From Candidatus Omnitrophota bacterium (GTDB lineage Bacteria; Omnitrophota; Gorgyraeia; Gygaellales; Profunditerraquicolaceae), in the NCBI GenBank assembly GCA_028714595.1, contig JAQTMD010000024.1, positions 1 through 13,201 of the forward strand: 13,201 nt of DNA, in the 5' to 3' direction. Under the pieces are notes generated by a model. The model was not told the DNA's origin. It was given only the letters and a program-made list of their open reading frames with translations, and ran no database searches. Position numbers and translations under genes: made by a program. The number at the start of each line of letters is the position of its first letter. Position 1 is the stretch's first letter. This document shows positions 6,295-11,812 of the stretch, in pieces.

Positions 6295-7008
6295 ATGATT
6301 AAACTGGGCGTTGCCGGCGCGATCGGCAAGATGGGAAGGCGCATCATTGAGCTGGCGCAGTATGACCGGGAAATCGAGATGACCTTTGCCCTGGAACGCA
6401 AGGGTATCCCGGAGATCGGCAAAGAGATCGGGAAGCTCAAGATCTCTTCCAATCCCGACGGCATGTTCCTCATCGACGTGTTCGTGGATTTTACCACGCC
6501 GGAGGCCAGCGATGAGCACCTTGACTACGTGGCAAAATACAGAAAGGCCCTGGTGCTGGGTACGACCGGATTGACGGATGCGCAGATCAAGAAAGTAGAA
6601 GAGGCAGCAAAGGTCGTGCCCGTGGTCTTTTCCCCGAACATGTCCATCGGCGTCAATGTCCTGTTTGCCGTGCTGCCGGAGATCGCCAGGCGGCTGGGAC
6701 CCGATTACAGTATCGAGATCGTGGAGGCGCACCACAAGGCGAAAAAGGACGCGCCCTCGGGCACGGCAAAGAAGATGGGCCGGGTCTTAGCCGATGTCAC
6801 GGGAAAAGAGATCCCCACGCATGCGATCAGGCTCGGCGACATCGTCGGCGACCACACGGTGATCTTCTGCGGTAATTCCGAGCGCATCGAAGTCAAGCAC
6901 CAGGCGCACACCCGCGACCTGTTCGTGGTCGGCGCATTGCGGGCGGCAAAGTGGGTGTTCGGCAAGCCGGCAGGCCTGTATTCCATGCAGGATGTCTTGA
7001 AAGTTTAA
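6295..7008 (+). CDS. dapB: 4-Hydroxy-tetrahydrodipicolinate reductase
   Basis: DapB reduces the DapA product to tetrahydrodipicolinate with NAD(P)H. The N-terminal dinucleotide fold begins with GVAGAIGKMG (5-14). FVDFTTPEA (63-71), LGTTGL (88-93) and FSPNMSIGVN (112-121) follow. The family signature EIVEAHHKAKKDAPSGTA (141-158) carries the H146-H147 pair and K150, matching the catalytic His and Lys spacing in E. coli. The C-terminal LGDIVGDH and GALRAAKW are also conserved. At 237 residues it is somewhat shorter than the roughly 270 of enterobacterial DapB, mostly through a shorter region before FVDFTTPEA; similar short forms exist. The start is set by the strong AGGAGGG upstream. It is separated from dapA by the two exported-protein genes, and precedes an M42 peptidase by 24 bases. 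Confidence 0.97.
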   Translation: MIKLGVAGAIGKMGRRIIELAQYDREIEMTFALERKGIPEIGKEIGKLKISSNPDGMFLIDVFVDFTTPEASDEHLDYVAKYRKALVLGTTGLTDAQIKKVEEAAKVVPVVFSPNMSIGVNVLFAVLPEIARRLGPDYSIEIVEAHHKAKKDAPSGTAKKMGRVLADVTGKEIPTHAIRLGDIVGDHTVIFCGNSERIEVKHQAHTRDLFVVGALRAAKWVFGKPAGLYSMQDVLKV

Positions 7009-7032
7009 CACGCAACCCAAGCAAGGAGAAAG

Positions 7033-8064
7033 ATGGATCAATTACTCAAAAAGGTTCTGGACTCGGCAGGGGTTTCGGGGTACGAGAAAGAGATCGCCGC
7101 GGTCATGAAGCAGGAGTTTAAGAAAAGCTGCAGCGAGGTGACCGAAGATACGTTCGGCAATGTCATCGCCAGAAAAGGCAAAGGCAGAAAAAAGATCATG
7201 CTTGCCGCGCACATGGACGAGATAGGGCTGCTGGTCAAACACATCGCAAAAGAAGGTTTTCTCTATTTTATCAAGGTCGGCGGCATTGATGACCGCGTGC
7301 TCCTGGGGCAGCGCGTTATCATCAAGACGAAACAGGGCGATATCAAAGGCATCATCGGCGCCAAGCCCCCGCATCTTCTGAAAGAAGAAGAGCGCAAGCA
7401 CGTCGTCAAGTACGAGGATCTCTTCATCGATATCGGCGCCAAGAACCGGGAGGACGCGCAAAAGCGCGTCGAGGTCGGGGACCCGGTGGTCTTTGACTGC
7501 GCTTCCGGCGTGCTGCACAACGATCTGATCTTCGGAAAGGCCATTGACAACCGCGTGGGCTGCTATGCGCTCATCAAGATCATGGAGCGTTTGAAAGCCC
7601 CTGCCGAGGTCTATGCAGTGGCTACCGTCCAGGAAGAAGTCGGCCTCAAGGGCGCGCGCACGTCGTCGTTCAAACTGGACCCTGATTTTGCCATAGCGAT
7701 AGACACGACGGTAGCGGGCGATACGCCCGGCATCCGGGAGACCGAGTCGTCGCTCAAGCTCGGCGAGGGCGTTGCCATCACCATCATCGAGGCAGCGGGC
7801 CGCGGCGTGATCGTCAACGAAAAGGTAAAAGAACTGTTCATGCAGACCGCAAAGAAGAACAATATCAAGCACCAGATCGACGTGCTGGAAGGCGGGATGA
7901 CCGACGGCGCCATCATCTACATGAACCGCGAAGGCATCCACACCGGGGTCTTGAGCATTCCGACCCGCTATGTGCATGCGCCGGCGGGAGTCTTTCATCT
8001 CAAGGATCTCGAGGCAGCAGTTGAACTGGCAATAAAAGTCATCGAGAAAATAGCCAAAGATTAG
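7033..8064 (+). CDS. M42-family metallo-aminopeptidase
   Basis: This is a 343-residue dinuclear metal peptidase of family M42 (FrvX, TET and glutamyl-aminopeptidase relatives), which trim short peptides in the cytoplasm, usually as self-compartmented dodecamers. All expected metal and catalytic residues are visible: H60 and D62 in AAHMDEIG, D172 in AIDNRVG, the E201-E202 pair in QEEVG, D224 in AIDTT and H315 in RYVHAP. EGGMTDGA (286-293) is also typical. There is no signal peptide. The ATG at 7033 follows AAGGAG (7023-7028) with a four-base spacer. It sits between dapB (24-base gap) and the aminotransferase (12-base gap), so it is surely in the dap transcription unit, yet it is not a known DAP enzyme. 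DapE belongs to M20, and the DapL route needs no desuccinylase. Substrate is unknown; recycling of DAP-containing peptides is a guess. Confidence 0.9.
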   Translation: MDQLLKKVLDSAGVSGYEKEIAAVMKQEFKKSCSEVTEDTFGNVIARKGKGRKKIMLAAHMDEIGLLVKHIAKEGFLYFIKVGGIDDRVLLGQRVIIKTKQGDIKGIIGAKPPHLLKEEERKHVVKYEDLFIDIGAKNREDAQKRVEVGDPVVFDCASGVLHNDLIFGKAIDNRVGCYALIKIMERLKAPAEVYAVATVQEEVGLKGARTSSFKLDPDFAIAIDTTVAGDTPGIRETESSLKLGEGVAITIIEAAGRGVIVNEKVKELFMQTAKKNNIKHQIDVLEGGMTDGAIIYMNREGIHTGVLSIPTRYVHAPAGVFHLKDLEAAVELAIKVIEKIAKD

Positions 8065-8076
8065 GAGCGTACGACC

Positions 8077-9240
8077 ATGGAGTTCGCTGTTTCAAAGAGA
8101 CTGCAGGAATTACCGCCGTATCTTTTCGTGGAGATCGATAAGGCAAAACGAAAGGCGCGCGAAGAAGGCAGGGATATCATCGATTTAGGGATAGGCGACC
8201 CTGATCAGCCTACGCCGCAGTTTGTCATCGATGCGCTCTCGAAAGCAGCCAATGACCCCGCTCACCACCGCTATGCCTTGGACCAGGGCATGCTCTCGCT
8301 TCGCCAGGCCATTGCGCGCTGGTACCACCGGCGTTTCAGCGTCATCCTTGACCCGGATGCCGAGATCCTGCCGCTCATCGGCTCCAAGGAAGGGATCGCG
8401 CATTTTCCGCTCGCCTTCATCAACCCGGGAGACTGCTCACTGATCCCCGACCCGTGCTATCCGCCGTACAAGGGCGGCACCATCTTTGCCGGGGGCAAAA
8501 TAGCGCTCATGCCGCTTCTGGCAAAGAACGATTTTCTGCCCGATTTTTCCAAGATCCCGTCGGCGAAACTAAAAAAATCCAGGGTCATGTACCTGAACTA
8601 CCCGAATAATCCCACCGGCGCGGTCTGCAGCCTTGATTTCTATCAAAACGCCGTGGAATTCGCCCGGGGCAATAACCTGATCATTATTTCCGACCTCGCG
8701 TATTCGGAGATGACCTTTGACGGTTTCAGGCCGCCGAGCATCTTTGAGGCGGAAGGCGCCAAGGACGTGGCTGTCGAGTTCCATTCGCTCTCCAAGACCT
8801 ATAACATGACCGGCTGGCGCGTGGGCTGGGCCTGCGGCAACCGCAGCCTGGTCCAGGGACTGGCAAAGGTAAAGTCAAATCTCGATTCGGGGATTTTTTC
8901 CGCCATCCAGGTCGCTGCGGCAGCGGCGCTTGATGCCAACGATGACTTCGTCAGGTCCCTGTGCGCGATGTATCAGCAGCGGCGTGATGCGCTGGCAGAC
9001 GGATTGGGCTCGCTGGGATGGAAAGTAAAAAAGCCGAAAGCCACGTTCTACCTCTGGGTAAAGATCCCGCGCGGCAAAACGTCCATCGAATATGCGGCAA
9101 TGCTGCTTGAAAAGGCCGACGTCGTGGCCACGCCCGGCGTGGGGTTCGGCTCGAACGGCGAAGGCTACATCCGTTTTGCGCTCACGCAGAAAGAAGAACG
9201 GATCAGGGAAGCCGTTGACCGGATGAAGAAAACTCTGTAA
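8077..9240 (+). CDS. dapL: LL-diaminopimelate aminotransferase (DapL type)
   Basis: This 387-residue class I/II PLP aminotransferase probably converts tetrahydrodipicolinate directly to LL-diaminopimelate with glutamate as donor. Family features are LGIGDPDQPTP (37-47), HRYALDQG (64-71), LIGSKEGIAH (100-109), NYPNNPTG (174-181), SDLAYS (205-210) with PLP-contacting D206 and Y209, the PLP lysine K240 in SLSKTYNMTGWRVG, and the carboxylate-binding arginine R366 in YIRFAL. LIGSKEGIAH together with FINPGD is what I remember of bacterial DapL rather than of generic aspartate aminotransferases. Position in a dap operon that shows no dapD, dapC or dapE supports this. AGGAG (8063-8067), overlapping the peptidase stop, precedes the ATG by nine bases. 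folK starts on the next base after its stop. A general aspartate or alanine aminotransferase remains the alternative. Confidence 0.88.
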   Translation: MEFAVSKRLQELPPYLFVEIDKAKRKAREEGRDIIDLGIGDPDQPTPQFVIDALSKAANDPAHHRYALDQGMLSLRQAIARWYHRRFSVILDPDAEILPLIGSKEGIAHFPLAFINPGDCSLIPDPCYPPYKGGTIFAGGKIALMPLLAKNDFLPDFSKIPSAKLKKSRVMYLNYPNNPTGAVCSLDFYQNAVEFARGNNLIIISDLAYSEMTFDGFRPPSIFEAEGAKDVAVEFHSLSKTYNMTGWRVGWACGNRSLVQGLAKVKSNLDSGIFSAIQVAAAAALDANDDFVRSLCAMYQQRRDALADGLGSLGWKVKKPKATFYLWVKIPRGKTSIEYAAMLLEKADVVATPGVGFGSNGEGYIRFALTQKEERIREAVDRMKKTL

Positions 9241-9756
9241 ATGGTCACCTGTTATATCGCAATCGGATCGAATCTCGGAGACAGGAAGCAGTACATCGAG
9301 TCCGCGATCAGGCGCGTGCGTACGCTGGCCAATACCAAGGTACGGCGGGTTTCGCGCATCATCGAGACGGCGCCGCAGGGAGGACCTGCGCAGGGGGCGT
9401 ATCTGAACGCCGTGTTCGAGATCGATACCGACCTGACGCCGTACCAGTTGCTGCAGGAATTACAGCGGATCGAGACCGCGCTGGGAAGGGTGCGCAGGAT
9501 TATTGACGGGCCGCGGACCATCGACCTTGACATTTTGACCTACGGCGACGTCATCATGAGCGAACCGGCGTTATGCATCCCGCATCCCCGGATGCTCCAG
9601 AGGCAGTTCGTGCTGGTGCCGCTCGGGGAAATCGCGCCGCAGGTACTTGCGGGGCTCTTGAAGAAACGGGGTGCACGGAAAAGCAAAAAAGCACCGGGAA
9701 CGGTTTCCCGGAAAAGGACGCACGGGAAAAAGTCAAAGAAGAAAAGGCGCCCGTGA
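9241..9756 (+). CDS. folK: 6-hydroxymethyl-dihydropterin pyrophosphokinase with basic tail
   Basis: FolK (HPPK) transfers pyrophosphate from ATP to 6-hydroxymethyl-7,8-dihydropterin in folate synthesis. Residues 1-137 match the family: YIAIGSNLGDR (5-15), ETAPQGG (42-48), YLNAV (54-58), and the signature GPRTIDLDIL (90-99) with the Mg-binding aspartates D95 and D97, then PHPRM with H115. These fall at the same numbers as in the E. coli enzyme, showing an intact core. The last 31 residues (141-171) are a low-complexity basic tail with 17 Lys or Arg, not part of the usual fold. The ATG directly follows the dapL stop with no spacer, so translation probably depends on coupling. The TGA overlaps the panC ATG by one base. 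Confidence 0.95.
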   Translation: MVTCYIAIGSNLGDRKQYIESAIRRVRTLANTKVRRVSRIIETAPQGGPAQGAYLNAVFEIDTDLTPYQLLQELQRIETALGRVRRIIDGPRTIDLDILTYGDVIMSEPALCIPHPRMLQRQFVLVPLGEIAPQVLAGLLKKRGARKSKKAPGTVSRKRTHGKKSKKKRRP

Positions 9757-10610
9757 TGCAGGTCGTCACCAAAATCGACAAAATGCAGAGGATCTGCGCG
9801 AGGCTGAAGCGCACAGGCAGGACCATCGGGTTTGTACCGACGATGGGAGCGCTGCATGAAGGCCACGCGTCGCTTGTCCGCGCCGCACGTACAGGGAACG
9901 ATACTGCCGTTGTCAGCATCTTCGTCAATCCCCTCCAGTTCGGCCCCCGCGAGGATCTTAAAAAATATCCCCGTCCCTTTGCGAAAGACGCCCGCCTGTG
10001 CAGGAAACTCGGCGTCGACTTTGTGTTCCATCCTGCACCCGAAGAGATGTATCCGCAGGGATTCGGCACCTCGGTCGAGGTAGCGGGTTTGAGCGATATC
10101 CTCGAAGGCGCGGTCCGCCCCGGACATTTCCGGGGGGTTGCCACGGTGGTGGCAAAGTTGTTCAATATCGTCCAGCCCGACACCGCCTATTTCGGACAAA
10201 AGGATGCGCAGCAGGCAGTGATCATCCGGCGCATGGTCGCGGACATGGCACTGCCGGTAAAGATAAAGGTCATGCCGACAATCAGGGAAAAAGACGGTCT
10301 GGCCTTGAGTTCGCGTAACGTCTACCTCAGCAGGCGTCAGCGTCAGGACAGCCTGGTACTGTCAAAGGCGCTCGGCCTGGCACAGGAGATGGTCTCCGGC
10401 GGCCAGCGGAATGCCGAACGCGTTATCGAAAAGATGAGGGCTTTGATCGCACGGAAACAGGGCGTGAAGATCGATTACGTCGCTATCGTCGACGCCGACG
10501 AGCTTGCGCCGGTGGCGCGGGTGAGGGACAACTCTCTTATCGCGGTGGCAGTACGGTTCGGCAGGACGCGCCTGATCGATAATATCATCGTGACGGGATT
10601 GCATGGCTAA
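9756..10610 (+). CDS. panC: Pantothenate synthetase
   Basis: PanC joins pantoate and beta-alanine with ATP to give pantothenate, the precursor of coenzyme A. I start it at ATG 9756, which shares its A with the folK stop (TGATG). This gives 284 residues, the standard family length, and a normal N-terminus before GFVPTMGALHEGHASL (25-40). The nucleotide-binding HEGH is at 34-37. FVNPLQF (56-62), PAPEEMYP (93-100), GVATVVAKLFNIVQP (127-141), YFGQKDAQQ (145-153) and the ATP-loop LSSRN (185-189) all match. The frame is open upstream to 9573 inside folK, but that extension is not conserved in type. The only Shine-Dalgarno-like stretch is a weak AAAAGG (9742-9746 area), so coupling to folK is likely. 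panB and panD are not in the window. The 3' end overlaps the next gene by eight bases. Confidence 0.96.
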   Translation: MQVVTKIDKMQRICARLKRTGRTIGFVPTMGALHEGHASLVRAARTGNDTAVVSIFVNPLQFGPREDLKKYPRPFAKDARLCRKLGVDFVFHPAPEEMYPQGFGTSVEVAGLSDILEGAVRPGHFRGVATVVAKLFNIVQPDTAYFGQKDAQQAVIIRRMVADMALPVKIKVMPTIREKDGLALSSRNVYLSRRQRQDSLVLSKALGLAQEMVSGGQRNAERVIEKMRALIARKQGVKIDYVAIVDADELAPVARVRDNSLIAVAVRFGRTRLIDNIIVTGLHG

Positions 10611-11427
10611 ATTACTCAAAATCGGGATTGTCGGCTGCGGCGCGATAGGAAGTTCTCTTGCCCGGACGATCGCCGGGGATTTCAAAAAGGCTGCGCGGCT
10701 GGCCGCACTCTATGACATCGATCCGCACAAGGCCGCAACGCTCTCGCACATGCTCTCAGGAGGCAGCCGTCTGGCAGTCAAGGACCTGGAAGGGCTCATT
10801 CTGCGCTCGAACCTGGTCATCGAAGCTGCGCATGCGCATGCCTCCTATGACATCGCGGCACGGACACTTGCGCGCGGCAAAGACGTCATGGTGATGAGCG
10901 TGGGCGGTATCGTCGAGCACAGCCGTGCTTTAGAGAGGCTCGCGCGGCGTACCGGCACAAGAGTCTATATACCCAGCGGCGCCATTTCCGGGATCGACGC
11001 GCTCAAGGCCGCGAACGTCGGCAGGGTACGTGCGGTCACGCTGACTACGCGCAAGCACCCGCTGTCGTTTCGCGGCGTCAAATACATCGAGCAGCGCGCC
11101 GTCAACCTGGCAAAGATCCGCACAGATACCGTCCTTTTCAGCGGCAGCGCTCGCAGGGCAATGAAGCTCTTTCCCCAGAACGTCAATGTCGCAGGGATCC
11201 TGAGCCTCGCAGGCATCGGCCCTGAGAAGACCAGGGTGAGGATCATCGCGTCGCCCCGGGCAAAGAAGAACATCCATGAGATAGAGATACAGGCAGAAGC
11301 CGGAACCATTTTTACGCGTACCGAGAACATCCTGCATCCAGAGAATCCCAAGACCAGCTACCTGGCGGTCCTGTCTGCGGTAGCTGCATTGCGGCAGATT
11401 GTACGACCCGTACGGGTCGGGACATAA
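10603..11427 (+). CDS. nadX: L-aspartate dehydrogenase (NadX type)
   Basis: This 274-residue NAD(P)-dependent dehydrogenase probably oxidises L-aspartate to iminoaspartate, feeding quinolinate synthase (NadA) in NAD synthesis in place of the flavoenzyme NadB. The N-terminal Rossmann motif is GIVGCGAIG (8-16), with acidic residues D38 and D40 ending strand two. The family segments YIPSGAISGIDAL (122-134), TTRKHP (148-153), FPQNVNVAG (190-198), HEIEIQAEAG (225-234) and ENPKTSYLA (247-255) match the archaeal and Thermotoga aspartate dehydrogenases as I recall them. At 274 residues it is slightly longer than the Thermotoga protein. The ATG at 10603 overlaps panC by eight bases and has only a weak ribosome site, which suggests coupling. 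A different physiological direction (aspartate synthesis) is possible. nadA and nadC are not in the window. Confidence 0.9.
   Translation: MAKLLKIGIVGCGAIGSSLARTIAGDFKKAARLAALYDIDPHKAATLSHMLSGGSRLAVKDLEGLILRSNLVIEAAHAHASYDIAARTLARGKDVMVMSVGGIVEHSRALERLARRTGTRVYIPSGAISGIDALKAANVGRVRAVTLTTRKHPLSFRGVKYIEQRAVNLAKIRTDTVLFSGSARRAMKLFPQNVNVAGILSLAGIGPEKTRVRIIASPRAKKNIHEIEIQAEAGTIFTRTENILHPENPKTSYLAVLSAVAALRQIVRPVRVGT
11404..11419. other. Perfect 16-bp palindrome at the end of nadX
   Basis: CGACCCGTACGGGTCG is perfectly self-complementary and lies in the last eight codons of nadX. In RNA it would form a six-base-pair GC-rich stem with a GUAC loop. There is no U-tract downstream (GGGACATAAGGG follows), so it is not a standard intrinsic terminator. 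It could be an mRNA 3'-end stabiliser, a protein site, or chance in a GC-rich coding end. Confidence 0.5.
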
Positions 11428-11455
11428 GGGAAAAAAGTAACCTTGCAACAGCTGA

Positions 11456-11465
11456 AAGGGGGTGA
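11456..11465 (+). promoter_or_regulatory. Extended Shine-Dalgarno of the small repeat protein
   Basis: AAGGGGGTGA matches the extended anti-Shine-Dalgarno complement AAGGAGGTGA except for one A to G, which still allows a G-U pair. It is the longest such match noted in the window and predicts high translation of the 80-residue protein. Confidence 0.7.
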
Positions 11466-11473
11466 GTTCGGAT

Positions 11474-11716
11474 ATGGCACAGAAACTGATGAAGGTAGGC
11501 GTCAAGCGTCAGAAGGGCTACCTCTACTACCTGGACAAACAGGGCGATGTCTCTTGCGCGGTCATGGCACGGGGCAAGAAAAAGGGAGGGAAACCCAAGA
11601 AGGTCGCCAAATGCGGCATCAAGAGGAAAGAGGGCTACCTCTACTTCATTGATAAAAAGGGCGACGTCTCTTGCGCAAAGATGGTAAGAGGCGGAAAAAA
11701 GAAGAAAAAGAGATAA
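11474..11716 (+). CDS. Small basic protein with two tandem 39-residue repeats
   Basis: This is an 80-residue, strongly basic protein of unknown function. It consists of two copies of one unit offset by 39 residues: GVKR..GYLYYLDKQGDVSC (9-28) and GIKR..GYLYFIDKKGDVSC (48-67), each followed by A.M.RG and a lysine/glycine run, ending in GGKKKKKR. Each unit has one conserved cysteine in DVSCA, and C47 is extra. There is no signal peptide or membrane segment. I choose ATG 11474 over the in-frame GTG at 11462 because AAGGGGGTGA (11456-11465) pairs extensively with the 16S rRNA 3' end and lies eight bases before it; the GTG lies inside that element. Charge and aromatic GYLY strands suggest nucleic-acid or ribosome association, but that is inference. 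It follows nadX by 46 bases and precedes a terminator-like hairpin. Confidence 0.8.
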   Translation: MAQKLMKVGVKRQKGYLYYLDKQGDVSCAVMARGKKKGGKPKKVAKCGIKRKEGYLYFIDKKGDVSCAKMVRGGKKKKKR

Positions 11717-11728
11717 GTCAAAAGCCGA

Positions 11729-11780
11729 GGATAGAGCCCCTGTTTTCAAGCTTACCCCTTTGACAGGGGCTTTATCCTTT
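11729..11780 (+). terminator. Long hairpin after the small gene, probable terminator
   Basis: The arms at 11729-11743 and 11763-11777 pair over 15 bases, all Watson-Crick except one G-U (11734 with 11772), around a 19-base loop. The core CCCCTGT/ACAGGGG is GC-rich. Only three T residues follow (11778-11780), so it is a weak-tailed intrinsic terminator or an mRNA 3' protector. It begins 12 bases after the small gene's stop. Confidence 0.7.
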
Positions 11781-11781
11781 G

Positions 11782-11800
11782 CCCCACACCGGGTGTGGGG
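11782..11800 (+). promoter_or_regulatory. GC-rich hairpin just upstream of uvrA
   Basis: CCCCACAC (11782-11789) and GTGTGGGG (11793-11800) form a perfect eight-base-pair stem with a three-base loop, ending 12 bases before the uvrA ATG. Its 3' arm GGGG is the only purine-rich block at ribosome-site distance from that ATG, apart from GAAAG (11803-11807). It may hide the uvrA ribosome site or act as a second terminator stem behind the hairpin at 11729-11777. No U-tract follows. Confidence 0.55.
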
Positions 11801-11812
11801 TTGAAAGACAGC

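Noticed and set aside
7042..7998. Long open frame on the minus strand (318 codons) opposite the M42 peptidase
   Set aside because: It mirrors a clearly conserved plus-strand gene in a GC-rich codon pattern, shows no recognisable family and has no clear ribosome site.
7033..8064. M42 peptidase as a DapE (desuccinylase) substitute
   Set aside because: DapE belongs to family M20 with a different motif set, and the adjacent dapL makes a succinylated intermediate unnecessary; kept only as a question in the findings.
9573..9755. Upstream extension of panC into folK
   Set aside because: The frame is open but the added residues are of shadow composition; the ATG at 9756 gives the normal panC length and an overlapping TGATG junction.
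11462..11473. Four-codon longer start (GTG) for the small repeat protein
   Set aside because: The GTG lies within the Shine-Dalgarno element that is ideally placed for the ATG at 11474.
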